Below are positions 1 to 8,822 of a stretch of DNA of 64,000 bases, piece after piece; position 1 is the first letter of the stretch, and the number at the start of each line of letters is the position of its first letter. This DNA comes from CAYZXL01 sp964482435 (GTDB taxonomy: Bacteria > Auribacterota > JABMQX01): positions 1-64,000 of the forward strand of contig CAYZXL010000018.1 in assembly GCA_964482435.1 (NCBI GenBank), in the 5' to 3' direction. The notes under the pieces are model-generated. The model saw only the letters and a list, made by a program, of their open reading frames with translations. It searched no databases and had not been told where the DNA came from. A program made the translations under genes and the position numbers.

Positions 1-55
1 GCAGAGCAATGGCCTTTTAAGCCATGGGTCGAAGGTTCGAGTCCTTCCCGGCTCA
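1..55 (+). tRNA. tRNA-Lys (TTT), 5' end cut off by the window edge
   Basis: Only the end of the D arm, the anticodon arm, the variable loop, the T arm and the 3' acceptor strand are present. The anticodon stem atggc/gccat encloses the loop cttttaa, which gives anticodon TTT. The T loop ttcgagt is closed by gaagg/ccttc and followed by ccggctc and discriminator A. No CCA is encoded. The 5' acceptor strand lies outside the window. Confidence 0.9.
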
Positions 56-121
56 TTTTAATTGGTTGACATCGCACCGCCAGCGGCGAGCGCCGATGAT
101 TTCTCTTTTCGCTATCTTAGC

Positions 122-196
122 GACCCCATCGTCTAGCTTGGTCAAGGACACCGGGTTTTCATCCCGGCAACACGGGTTCAAATCCCGTTGGGGTCG
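122..196 (+). tRNA. tRNA-Glu (TTC)
   Basis: A complete 75-nt cloverleaf. The acceptor gacccca pairs with tggggtc, and the discriminator is G. The D arm contains gtctag and ggtcaaggac. The anticodon stem ccggg/cccgg encloses ttttcat, giving anticodon TTC. The T arm is acggg-ttcaaat-cccgt. The D-arm sequence and general shape match bacterial tRNA-Glu. CCA is not encoded. It lies 66 nt after the tRNA-Lys, so the two may be co-transcribed. Confidence 0.95.
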
Positions 197-260
197 CTTG
201 ACTTTTTTCCCACCAGGTCAGGCTGCCATTTTCTTCCAGAACGACGCAATTCTTCGCCTC

Positions 261-1298
261 CTATGGGTTAACGACGATTTTCATGTAGCGGCCGGACTCG
301 GCCATTCGGATTCCCTCGACGACTTGCTCCAGTGGAATTGTTTTAGAGATGAGGTCTTTGACGCGGACGATTCCGCGAGAGATGAGGTCGAGGGCGAGGC
401 GATTGTCGTCGGGGGCGGAGCCGTGGGTCCCGGTGATGGAGAATTCGCGGTAATGGAGGAGGTTGCTGTCAATGGTTATTGTTGAGTTCCCTTTGGGCAA
501 GCCGCCGAAGAAGTTGATGCTTCCGCGTTTGGCGACGAGGTCCAGGGCTTGTTCCTGTGCCTGGGGAGACGAGCAGGCGGTGATGACTATGTCGGCGCCG
601 CGGCCATCGGTTTCGGCGAGGACGATTTTCTGGAGGTCGTGGTCGGCGGAGTTGAGGTAGAGGTCGGCGTCGGCTATCTGAGCCATGTCGAGGCGGTGCT
701 GGGATATGTCGGCGAGGATGGTTTTGATTGCACCTTTTGCCTTTGCGAGGCGGACGTGGATGCAGCCAAGAGGCCCCGCGCCGATGACGAGGACGACGTT
801 CCCCAGTCCGACGCGGGAGAGGTTCTGACCGTTTATGGCGCAGGCGAGAGGCTCAGCGATGGCTGCCTCGGCATAGGTGACGTTTTCGGGGAGGACGTTG
901 ACGCAGTTCGTGCGAACGGCGACGGGAGGGACGGCCATGTATTCGGCGAAGCCGCCGTCGTGGTGGTATCCGATGGGGGCGAGGCGCTCGCACATTCCGA
1001 AAATCGCCTTTTTGCAGTAGTAGCAACTGCCGCAGGGGAGAGCGGGGGCGACGGCGACTCTCTGGCCAACGGCGAATTCTTCGACGTTTTTGCCGACCTC
1101 GACGATTTCGCCGCTGAGCTCGTGGCCGGTGATTCGGGGAGGCCTGATGTGGGTGTGGCCGCTGTGGAAGATTTTGATGTCAGTGCCGCAAATCGCGCAG
1201 GCTTTCACTTTGATGAGAAGGCCGTCGTCGGGGCACTCCGGCGTCGGGACTTCCTTCAGGACCATTTTCTCGATGTCTTCAAAAACGACTGCTTTCAT
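261..1298 (-). CDS. Zinc-dependent medium-chain alcohol/sorbitol-type dehydrogenase
   Basis: A 345-residue protein starting MKAVVFEDIEKM. It has the catalytic-zinc motif GHELSGEIVEVG near residue 65 and the structural-zinc cysteine cluster CGSCYYCKKAIFGMC near residues 90-105. The Rossmann nucleotide-binding motif GAGPLGC lies mid-protein. This is the polyol/threonine dehydrogenase branch of the MDR superfamily, which is cytoplasmic and NAD(P)-dependent. The substrate cannot be read from sequence. The open frame continues 177 codons upstream, but that part is translated repeat DNA. The start chosen follows a GAGGCG ribosome-binding site about 5 nt upstream. It stands alone and converges with the tRNA pair. 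Confidence 0.85.
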   Translation of the reverse strand: MKAVVFEDIEKMVLKEVPTPECPDDGLLIKVKACAICGTDIKIFHSGHTHIRPPRITGHELSGEIVEVGKNVEEFAVGQRVAVAPALPCGSCYYCKKAIFGMCERLAPIGYHHDGGFAEYMAVPPVAVRTNCVNVLPENVTYAEAAIAEPLACAINGQNLSRVGLGNVVLVIGAGPLGCIHVRLAKAKGAIKTILADISQHRLDMAQIADADLYLNSADHDLQKIVLAETDGRGADIVITACSSPQAQEQALDLVAKRGSINFFGGLPKGNSTITIDSNLLHYREFSITGTHGSAPDDNRLALDLISRGIVRVKDLISKTIPLEQVVEGIRMAESGRYMKIVVNP

Positions 1299-1429
1299 TT
1301 TTCGCCTCGATTTTCTGACAGGATGTAGAGGATGAACGGGATGATTTCCGGCAATGGGCGATGACGCAGGCGCCGCTGCCGGGTTTTTCGACGGGGAAGT
1401 ATAGCACAGCCCCGGACGCGGGTGGATAA

Positions 1430-1890
1430 AGGAACCGCTGAGAACACAGGGAACGCAGAGGTGGGAAGGATTGGCGGATGCAGCCGATGGGAAGAGCGAA
1501 ACCGCAGATGAACGCAGATGAACGCGGAAGGGGAAGGAAGAAGAAGGAACCACAGACAACACGGAGGGCACCGAGAGGGGACAAGGGGAGGAGATAATAG
1601 GGATTGGCTGAACGTAAAAAATACGGGAGCGGAAAAAGTGGGCCTTTCCGGGCCTTTTTGAGAGGTGGATTTTGGACATAATGGCTTGAGGGAGAAAGAG
1701 ATGGGCGGAATTGGCTTGCTGTGAAAAAGGCCCAGGTGGGGGATTGGCGATTGCGGATTGCGGATGCGGAGAGAGAAACCGCAGATGAACGCGGATGGAC
1801 GCAGATGGAGGAGGAACCGCAGAGAACACAGAGAACGCTGAGGGGAGAAGGAACGATTTGACGGGATGAACAGGATGGACAGGATCGGGA
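1430..1890. repeat. Cluster of dispersed intergenic repeat units
   Basis: Between the dehydrogenase (start 1298) and the next gene (2257) I see no convincing coding sequence. The interval carries imperfect copies of 'accgcagagaacacagagaa' (about 1430, 1547 and 1813), 'cgcagatgaacgcggatg' (about 1500 and 1778) and a 'gacgggatgaacaggatgg' unit (about 1859). A 'gattgcggattgcgg' stutter lies at about 1748. Long spurious reading frames cross it on the minus strand because the units lack stops. Similar units occur in many uncultured bacterial genomes; their function is unknown. Confidence 0.75.
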
Positions 1891-2256
1891 GGAGGAAAGA
1901 CGGGAAAGGGAATGCGACGTCTGTGTGATGTCCGTGTCCTCTGTGGTTTTGTATTGGGCCCGGTGTGATGGGGCCGCCGGGCGAGGGGATGAAGGGCGTG
2001 CCTCCGCCAGGGTGTCGAGGGGGAAACGGATTGTCATTTGACGGGTTATCTCCCAACGTGCCCTTGCTTTTTTTGACATGATTATGGCATGAATCCTGCC
2101 ATTTGTCAAGCGAGGCCCACGCGCCTTGGGGGGTATTGACAGGGAGGGGAGCTTTGAGTACAAAAGAAAGAAACGGGGCCTTCGGGCAGGTGAAGGGCGA
2201 AGGTGTGCGACTGAGCCACTGGCAAGACCCGGGGTCCTTTTGGGGGAGGAAGTGCC

Positions 2257-4248
2257 ATGAAGATTGATGTCGTAGGTCGCGTGAAGAATAGCGCTCTCTC
2301 ACTTTCGAAGCCTCTTCTCCCGTTGTTTGAGGCAATCCTAAATTCGATAGAGGCGGTCGAGGACGCGGGGACGTCGCCGGGGAAGATCGATGTTTATGTC
2401 TCGAGAGAGGAGAGCCTGCCGTCGGGCGATGAGCGTACGCCTGGTCTGATAAGCGGGTTCAGGATCGTTGATAACGGCATAGGCTTCGATGGGAGGAACT
2501 TCGACTCCTTTCAGACGTCCGACACGATGTACAAGGCCTCGAGAGGGGCGAAGGGCGTTGGGCGTTTTCATTGGCTGGCGGCGTTCGACAGGGTGAGGGT
2601 CGAGAGCGTTTTCGGGGAGAGCGGTAAGTTGTTCCAGCGGAGCTTCTTGTTCGTTCTTAGTCCCGACGGCATTCGTGACGATCAGTTGAGTCCGTCGGGG
2701 GCGACAGAGCGGCGGACGGAGGTGTCGCTGCTTGGGTACAAGGATCCCTATAGAAAGGAGTGCCCTCAGGACTTGGACGTCGTTGCCCGGCGCATCATCG
2801 AGCATTGCCTGACGTTCTTCATGGGCGATGCCTGCCCCGGGATTTGCCTGCACGACTCTGAACGCACGATAGACGTGAATGAGACTTTCAGGAAGACGGT
2901 CGCTGAGGCCGCGCAGGTCGATGAATTCACTGTAAAGGATAAGGGCTTCCGACTGAAGTACTATAAGCTCACCGACCCCGTCCACAGTGAACATAGGATC
3001 CACTACTGTGCGAATCAGCGTGAGGTCACGCAGGATGGCCTGCGTAAGTACATCCCTGATCTACCCGTGAGGTTGGGCGACAACGGCAGGGGGGAGAGGT
3101 TTGTGCTGTCGGCCTACGTCTCAGGAGACTACTTGGACAGCAGGGTGAGCGCGGACAGGAGCAGGTTTGATTTTGTTGACGACGCGGCCATGTTTCCTTC
3201 TGAGATCACGATGGACGAGTTGCGAAATGAAGTTGTGGCGAGGGTGAAGCGATACGTGCAGCCCTACGTCGCGCCTATGAGGGCAGCAAAGCTGGAGCGT
3301 ATCAGAAGATACGTCCAACAGAAAAGGCCACGTTACAAGGCGACTGTCAAGTATGGGGGGGCGTTGCTTGATGAGATTCCGGCGGACGCTTCGGACGAGA
3401 AACTGGACTCGGGGCTGGCGAAGGTTGAGTTCGAACTCGCCCGGGGGCTACAGTCCCAGCGGGAGGCGATCCTGAAGGTCGGAGCCGGGGAGATCACCGA
3501 TCTTCCATCGTACAGGGAAAAGCTGATGGAATTCGTCGAGAAGTATGACGACTTCGGGAAGTCGCAGCTGGCTGAGTATGTCGCCCACAGGAAGGCGATC
3601 CTCGAGGTGTTCCAACAAGCGCTGCCACAGAGGGAGCAGGGAAGGTACTCGCACGAGGATTTCATCCACGATCTCATCTGTCCGATGAGGGCGACGTCGG
3701 ACGACGTCCCACCAGACAGGATGAACCTCTGGGTCATAGATGAGAGGCTCTCCTACCACAGCTACCTTGCATCTGACTTGCCGATGAGCAGGATGGCCCA
3801 TGGCGAGCACCGGGGTGGTGAGAGGCCGGACGTCGCTATTTTTAACACCCCGATCGCATTCTCGGAGGAGGAATATCCCTACAGTTCGGTCGTGATAATC
3901 GAATTCAAGAGGCCGGGGCGCGACGACTATACGGGAGCCACTGATCCGATAGACCAAGTTTACCGTTACATCGAGAAATTTAGACAGGGCAAAGCGAAAG
4001 ATCATAGGGGTCGCCCGATCCCTGAGGGCGCGAACAGGCGTTTCTTCTGCTACATCATGTGTGATCGCACGCCCAAGCTTGATGAGCACGCGAAGAGAGC
4101 CGACTTCAACCAGACGCCGGATGGCCTGGGCTTTTTCAAGTATCACGCGGCCTATTCCGCCTACATTGAGATAATCCCGTTCGACAAGTTGTTGCAGGAT
4201 GCTCAGAAAAGGAACAGGATCCTGTTCGAAAAGCTGTGCCTGGAATGA
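2257..4248 (+). CDS. GHKL (Hsp90/MutL/MORC-like) ATPase fused to a PD-(D/E)XK nuclease domain
   Basis: A 663-residue protein. The N-terminus carries the GHKL ATP-binding motifs: N-box EAILNSIEA (E25, N29), G1 motif DNGIGF (D72-G76) and G2 motif RGAKGVGRF (96-104). The middle (about 200-480) is charged and largely helical. The C-terminus (about 523-663) has a restriction-endonuclease-like core: RPDVAIF (D525), then VVIIEFKRP (E549, K551) and a Q567-xxx-Y element. GHKL ATPases coupled to such nucleases are known from MORC-like conflict genes, so a role in phage or plasmid defence is plausible but inferred. The start is supported by the strong site GGGGGAGGA 6 nt upstream. The gene is monocistronic and flanked by repeats. 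Confidence 0.75.
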   Translation: MKIDVVGRVKNSALSLSKPLLPLFEAILNSIEAVEDAGTSPGKIDVYVSREESLPSGDERTPGLISGFRIVDNGIGFDGRNFDSFQTSDTMYKASRGAKGVGRFHWLAAFDRVRVESVFGESGKLFQRSFLFVLSPDGIRDDQLSPSGATERRTEVSLLGYKDPYRKECPQDLDVVARRIIEHCLTFFMGDACPGICLHDSERTIDVNETFRKTVAEAAQVDEFTVKDKGFRLKYYKLTDPVHSEHRIHYCANQREVTQDGLRKYIPDLPVRLGDNGRGERFVLSAYVSGDYLDSRVSADRSRFDFVDDAAMFPSEITMDELRNEVVARVKRYVQPYVAPMRAAKLERIRRYVQQKRPRYKATVKYGGALLDEIPADASDEKLDSGLAKVEFELARGLQSQREAILKVGAGEITDLPSYREKLMEFVEKYDDFGKSQLAEYVAHRKAILEVFQQALPQREQGRYSHEDFIHDLICPMRATSDDVPPDRMNLWVIDERLSYHSYLASDLPMSRMAHGEHRGGERPDVAIFNTPIAFSEEEYPYSSVVIIEFKRPGRDDYTGATDPIDQVYRYIEKFRQGKAKDHRGRPIPEGANRRFFCYIMCDRTPKLDEHAKRADFNQTPDGLGFFKYHAAYSAYIEIIPFDKLLQDAQKRNRILFEKLCLE

Positions 4249-4509
4249 GGTACCGCGCGGGCGCGAGGTTGGTCTTCTTTGGCATTTTGTCGCTGATGTA
4301 CCAGAAGGGCCCGTTGACGCTTGCGCGCGACGTCCTAACACCTTCTGGTAGTCATCCGGGGATCTGACGCGCGCAGGAGGGCGCAAAATGTCTGCGGTGG
4401 TTTCCGGACGGGATGGCGAGTTGATACTTGTTGAAGATTAGGTTGCGGATGTGGCCGGCCACGTCCGAATTTTTGGCAACGTAACGCGATGAACGGGATC
4501 TCTCCGGGG

Positions 4510-4728
4510 TCAGAGGGCAACCTCGATTTGCTGGAGGCCGGCGAAGCGGGGGAGGGTCTCGATGTCACCCTGGAGGTCCTCGAGGCAAAGCTCCAGGACT
4601 TCTTTGAGGTTTCGCTGGAGCTCATCGAGGGTGGCAGCCTGGGTGTGGCCGCCGGGGATGCCGGGGACGATGCCGACATAGAGCTTTGTTTCGGGGTCCC
4701 ATTCCACGTACGCGGTAAATGTTTTCAT
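4510..4728 (-). CDS. HicB-family (UPF0150) antitoxin-like protein, orphan
   Basis: A 72-residue protein beginning MKTFTAYVEWDPETKLYV. It shows the HicB partial RNase-H-like fold pattern: E-D-x-x-Y-V-x-VPxIPG (here GIVPGIPGGHTQAATLDEL), then an amphipathic helix. A ribosome-binding site AGGTGA lies just before the ATG. HicB normally neutralises the HicA mRNA interferase encoded next to it, but neither flank within 300 nt encodes a recognisable HicA. The C-terminus also lacks a DNA-binding HTH or RHH extension. It may be an orphan left after loss of the toxin, or it may belong to the stand-alone HicB-like class. Confidence 0.75.
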   Translation of the reverse strand: MKTFTAYVEWDPETKLYVGIVPGIPGGHTQAATLDELQRNLKEVLELCLEDLQGDIETLPRFAGLQQIEVAL

Positions 4729-4839
4729 GTTTCACCTGGATTTTTTGTTTTCGAGAGTTCGGTCAACGCGCAGTGATTATACACAAGTTGGGGGCGGGGG
4801 GGAAGACGGCGCCGGGGGCAGGATGCTGTCTCCCGCCGT

Positions 4840-5046
4840 GAAAATAAGCGCCACGCGGTGACCATCTGGAAGGGAACTGTTTCTCGCAAAGGCGCGAAGG
4901 CCGCAAAGAAACACGCGTTGCGAATCGTTCGGGTCTTTGCGTCTTGGCGAGAGACAACGGAATCCGGGTTCTGGCCTCAAAGTGACGGCTGCGCACACTG
5001 GATTTTCATGGTCTCGGGGTGAGCGAGGCTCATGAGGCACTGCCCT
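4840..5046. repeat. Dispersed repeat, 'tttctcgcaaaggcgcgaag' family, copy 1 of a tandem pair
   Basis: A unit of about 200 nt that begins ataagcg..acgcggtgacc, contains tttctcgcaaaggcgcgaag and tcgggtctttgcgtcttgg, and ends gcactgccctgaag. It is followed directly by a second, very similar unit. Related units lie at 28567, 33157, 33324 and 56130. No coding sequence is supported inside it. The gap 4729-5415 holds essentially only these repeats. Confidence 0.8.
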
Positions 5047-5229
5047 GAAGATAAGCGATACGCGGTGACCATCTGGAAGGGAACTGTTTCTCGCAAAGGC
5101 GCGAAGGCCGCAAAGAAACACGCGTTGCGAATCGTTCGGGTCTTTGGGTCTTGGCGTGAAGAAACGGGCCAGATAGAGCCATTTTCATGGTCTCCGGGTC
5201 AACGAAGTTCTTGAAGGACTGCCCTGAAG
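5047..5229. repeat. Dispersed repeat, 'tttctcgcaaaggcgcgaag' family, copy 2 of a tandem pair
   Basis: Starts again at ataagcgatacgcggtgacc and is nearly identical to copy 1 through the first 110 nt. The 3' half diverges: copy 1 has an extra segment containing ggcctcaaagtgacgg. It ends at gaaggactgccctgaag. Confidence 0.8.
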
Positions 5230-5231
5230 AG

Positions 5232-5258
5232 GATCATGGGCAAGATGCCCATGCCACC
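5232..5258. repeat. Half copy of the paired-hairpin repeat (atcatgggcaagatgcccat)
   Basis: The palindrome atgggca-aga-tgcccat plus flanks matches one arm of the paired-hairpin element found complete at 10370, 28505 and 49164. Only the second hairpin is present here. Confidence 0.6.
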
Positions 5259-5415
5259 TCAAAACTCGTGGCCCTGTCCCCTGCCGACGACACTCGGGCC
5301 TCTGCCCGAGACTGAGGAGTTACCGGTCGTTCTGCTTTCCTGTTGCGTGTAGAGGAGCGTTAGTGCACTATGGAGTAGAAAACAGTGAACCGTTGAACCC
5401 TCATGGGAGGTGGTT

Positions 5416-6540
5416 ATGAGAAACTGGCTGATGGCAATTTGTTGCGTCCTGGTGTTAGTTCTGGCTCATGGCGGTTTGTGTCAGACAAATGCCCGAACTG
5501 AGATCAAAATTCCGGACATTCCGGGGTATGTTACGCTGGCGTGCGATTTTCACATGCATACCGTTTTTTCGGATGGGAGGGTCTGGCCGACGGTTCGCCC
5601 AGAGGAAGCATGGATGGAAGGTCTCGACGCCTTTGCAATAACGGACCACGTTGACTACCGGCCTCATAAGGACGACATGAAAACGGAGGACTGCAACCGG
5701 TCATTTGAGTTGGCCCGGGAGAGCGCTGCCGAGCACCGGATTCTGCTTATTCGAGGTGGTGAGCTTGCTCGAGACATGCCGCCGGGTCATTTCAATGCCA
5801 TTTTTCTACAGGACGCAAATGCATTGAATAAGAAGGACTACAAGGAAGCTATCAAGGCGGCAGTGGATCAGGGAGCATTCGTTTTCTGGAATCATCCCGG
5901 ATGGCAGCAGCCGGACATTATACCGACGTGGCATCCCGAGCACACGGAACTGCTGAACAACGGCTGGATGCACGGGATGGAGATTGTGAACGATCAGGAT
6001 TATTATCCGAAAGCATTTCAATGGTGTCTGGAGAAGAATATCACAATGCTTGGCAATTCGGACGTTCACAGCCCCATTCAAATGGCGTTCGACTTTCAGA
6101 GCGGCGAGCACAGGCCAATGACGCTTGTATTCGCAACGGAAAAATCGGAGAAGGCGATAAAGGAAGCTTTGTTCGCGCGGCGCACGGCAGTTTATAACGG
6201 GAAATACCTGCTGGGGCGGGAGGAATATCTCAAGCCAATCTTTGAGGCATCGGTTCGAATCAGGAGTTACTACGTCAAGAAGGGTCAGATAGGTCTGGAA
6301 ATCCAAAACGGTTCTTGTGTTACGTTCGAGCTGCGCTCAGCCGGTAAGGTCGAGAACGTTACTTTTCCTGGGCAGTTGACCTTGCACGCCGAGAAGACGG
6401 TCCTCTCAGGAGTAAAAATCGGAGAGAAACACCCAGCGGCGGAGGAGGTTGTCCTGCCGTACGTTGTGAAAAATCTCCTGATCGGGCCGGACACAGGGCT
6501 TCCGGTCCAGTTGAAAGTGGCCGTGCCTTCTGAGAAGTGA
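5416..6540 (+). CDS. Exported PHP-domain metal-dependent phosphoesterase-like protein
   Basis: A 374-residue protein with an N-terminal signal peptide (MRNWLMAICCVLVLVLAHGG, then a likely cleavage site after LCQ). The PHP domain begins with the metal-binding motif DFHMHTVFSDG (about residues 47-57) and continues with ITDHVDYRP, a conserved GGE in the IRGGELARD segment, WNHPGW and GNSDVHSP. These are the histidines and acidic residues expected for a trinuclear metal site. A C-terminal beta-rich extension of about 100 residues follows. A GTG lies 6 nt upstream but overlaps the GGAGG site, so the ATG at 5416 is preferred. The substrate is unknown; the location is likely periplasmic. Confidence 0.8.
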   Translation: MRNWLMAICCVLVLVLAHGGLCQTNARTEIKIPDIPGYVTLACDFHMHTVFSDGRVWPTVRPEEAWMEGLDAFAITDHVDYRPHKDDMKTEDCNRSFELARESAAEHRILLIRGGELARDMPPGHFNAIFLQDANALNKKDYKEAIKAAVDQGAFVFWNHPGWQQPDIIPTWHPEHTELLNNGWMHGMEIVNDQDYYPKAFQWCLEKNITMLGNSDVHSPIQMAFDFQSGEHRPMTLVFATEKSEKAIKEALFARRTAVYNGKYLLGREEYLKPIFEASVRIRSYYVKKGQIGLEIQNGSCVTFELRSAGKVENVTFPGQLTLHAEKTVLSGVKIGEKHPAAEEVVLPYVVKNLLIGPDTGLPVQLKVAVPSEK

Positions 6541-6809
6541 ACCCCAGGATGCGTGTCCGACTGACGCCTACGATAGGTCGTACGACAAGGGACAGATTCG
6601 TTGCTGCACAAGAAGAGCCGCGTCCCGATTGACGACAAGGCCCCCTCCGGGCCACGCAGCTCGCCTTGCATCGGATGGTGTCATGCCACAAAATATGGGT
6701 GTCCGTGCGGGCAGAAGTCCGCAGGAACAACGTCGCCACCCACAGGTCGCGGGGAAGTAACGGAGCTATTGAGATTCAGAAACAGCTCCGGCATGTCAGA
6801 GGCAGTTGG

Positions 6810-8702
6810 TTATTGCCCTTCGGCCTTGACCCTGTAAAAGCGCATTGTTTGCGACTCGGGGGCTCCAGTGTCAGTCCACTCTGTGTCAGTCTTTGGCCAC
6901 GTTCCAGGAAGGGAAGACCAGTTTCCCTCGGTCAAGGACTCGCAGAACTCCAGCGTATAAACAAAATTGGCTCCCACGGCACTCCATCTCACGGTGACGG
7001 AGCCGTCGGGATTCTTTTGTATCCCAAGTACGCTGGGGCGCTCCGCGACAAAGACCGTTCTCGTTTTCTCCTCTGCTGGAATCCCCTCGGCGTCGGTAAC
7101 GTTGTAGTGGAGGGTGTATTCACCAGGGACATTGTGGTCCACTGAGCCCGTAAATACGACGGCGCCTGTGAGGTCTCCTTGACACAGGTCCGCAGCGCTG
7201 TACCCGGGCTCCACATACGGAGTCCCGACTTCCAGGGTCAATGGATTGTTCCCTGTCAGCGTAATCACCGGCGTGGTGGTGTCCGCCTTCCCGAAGATGA
7301 AATAGGTCGGCTGCCCATAGAACTGCGTTCCGTATCTGAGGGCATGGACCGCCACCACGTGTGCGCCGTCATCGCAATGGTCAATGGTGACGTTTTTTGT
7401 GGTGCCCGTGACCGAGCCGCCGAACGCCCCACCGTCCATGCTGTGTTCGTAGCTCGGCAATTTCTGTGGTTCATATTCTCCCAGAGCGTAATCCCTCGGT
7501 TGACCCCAGTTGAGGACAAGAGTTGTTACGTCAGGAGATTGCGACGGTTGGAGAGGAAAGCGGTCGAACTCGTTGAGCTTCACACCCAAGTTCCGGACCT
7601 CGATGTTCAGTGGCGAGGCGGGCCCAAAACGTCCTATGTCGCTCCCGTCGGTGCCGCCTTCCCCGATGCACGGAGAAGTCGAAACCAACTCGAACTCGGT
7701 ATCCGGGAAATCTCCCCCTCCTGCACTTCTTTCCGGAGCCAGACCGCCGACGAAACCTGGGTCGAGAGTGTTGAGGGAGTTGGGACCCCGTGTAAGGGGA
7801 GACCAGTATTCCGGCCCAAAGAAGCCAAAAACGTCTTCGTAGTCGTTCTTGATGGCGTTCGTCGGCTCCGCTCGAATGCCCCAGCGCCCTCCCACCGCGA
7901 AGATGTTGCTGTAGAACTCGATGACTCCGGCTTGACTGCCGGTGCACGTCAACCCTGACCCGGCGCAATCCCAGACAGTATTGTGAAGGATGCGAACAAG
8001 CTTAGTTCCTGCATTCACTGTCATGGCGTTTGAAAGGAGCTCGTTCGCAAAGCCGTATCCCGACTCAACGATGAGGTTGTTTTCGAGGTCCGCCTCGGTG
8101 CTTTCCACCTTAATTGGCGAGTAGCATCTGTCCAGATAGCACCATCGAATGAAGCATTTGTTACCGGAGCTCAGAAGGGAAACGCCCTCGTTGAGCTTGA
8201 CGAATTCGCAGCCCTCGACGGTGGCCTTTCCCAGGACTTCTATTCCCTTCCCGGCATAGGCTTCCTGAAACCGGCAGTCGAAAACCTCGATCTCTGCGCT
8301 CGCCTCCACCTTCACTATCGGGTTCGCGGCGTTGGCCGGCTCGAGTATCAGGTTTCTGAGAATCAGCCTTGTCTTTCCGCCGACGGTTATGTTCGTCTTG
8401 AGGACGTAGGGCCTTGAGCGCTCCTGAGCCAACGTCAAGGTGGTCGCGTCTTGGCCGCTACAGCTCAACGTAATGGCTCCGGCGTTGTTATCAGCAGGGG
8501 TTGTCAGTTTCAAACGGATGAAATCGCCGTTGATGCAGTCGTCGAGCATAGCCCCAACCTGGCTGGCGGTTGTGGCTTCCCGGAAGGCTTGCTGGGCCAT
8601 GGCCGGCTTCAGGGCAAAAGACAAGCAAGCAGTTAACGCTAAAATCAAGACGAGCTCGCGCCTTTCCCGAAGGAATTCCCGGATATGACTTGCTGTGTCC
8701 AT
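6810..8702 (-). CDS. Secreted right-handed beta-helix protein with one DUF5011-type Ig-like domain
   Basis: A 630-residue protein. Residues about 1-37 form a long signal peptide with an extended charged n-region, ending PAMAQQ. Residues about 90-330 show parallel beta-helix character: repeated short strands such as KATVEGCEFVKLNEGV and ADLENNLIVESGYG, and the segments LHNTVWDC and FYSNIF. A Cry22/HYR-like Ig unit follows (about 475-555, ITLTGNNPLTLEVGTPYVEP, then GDLTGAV). It is the same domain type as the 15 units of the giant kinase two genes upstream. A final 75-residue segment resembles a Fn3-like tail. AAGGAGA precedes the start by about 4 nt. It is the last gene of the minus-strand T6SS-linked block. 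Confidence 0.75.
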   Translation of the reverse strand: MDTASHIREFLRERRELVLILALTACLSFALKPAMAQQAFREATTASQVGAMLDDCINGDFIRLKLTTPADNNAGAITLSCSGQDATTLTLAQERSRPYVLKTNITVGGKTRLILRNLILEPANAANPIVKVEASAEIEVFDCRFQEAYAGKGIEVLGKATVEGCEFVKLNEGVSLLSSGNKCFIRWCYLDRCYSPIKVESTEADLENNLIVESGYGFANELLSNAMTVNAGTKLVRILHNTVWDCAGSGLTCTGSQAGVIEFYSNIFAVGGRWGIRAEPTNAIKNDYEDVFGFFGPEYWSPLTRGPNSLNTLDPGFVGGLAPERSAGGGDFPDTEFELVSTSPCIGEGGTDGSDIGRFGPASPLNIEVRNLGVKLNEFDRFPLQPSQSPDVTTLVLNWGQPRDYALGEYEPQKLPSYEHSMDGGAFGGSVTGTTKNVTIDHCDDGAHVVAVHALRYGTQFYGQPTYFIFGKADTTTPVITLTGNNPLTLEVGTPYVEPGYSAADLCQGDLTGAVVFTGSVDHNVPGEYTLHYNVTDAEGIPAEEKTRTVFVAERPSVLGIQKNPDGSVTVRWSAVGANFVYTLEFCESLTEGNWSSLPGTWPKTDTEWTDTGAPESQTMRFYRVKAEGQ

Positions 8703-8822
8703 TTTCTCCTTCCTTTCTGCGCTTTGAGGCTTATCGCTTCAACTCAACACCCGACGATCCGAGATACCGGCACCCCTTCATTGTCCTTTTATAGCCGCGG
8801 GGCGCCTTCAGCGATGACTCCC

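Noticed and set aside
549..1328. 259-codon plus-strand open frame opposite the dehydrogenase
   Set aside because: It is antisense to a well-supported gene and has no recognisable domain; GC-rich third positions create such shadows.
1299..1829. N-terminal extension of 177 residues on the zinc dehydrogenase, plus overlapping minus-strand frames up to 2335
   Set aside because: The extension is translated repeat DNA (VHLRSSAVS-type words) and lies upstream of a good ribosome-binding site and the canonical MKAVVF start.
4390..4509. HicA toxin gene directly downstream of the HicB-like gene
   Set aside because: None of the frames shows the HicA pattern (GSHxxxxHP-type core) or a start with ribosome-binding site.
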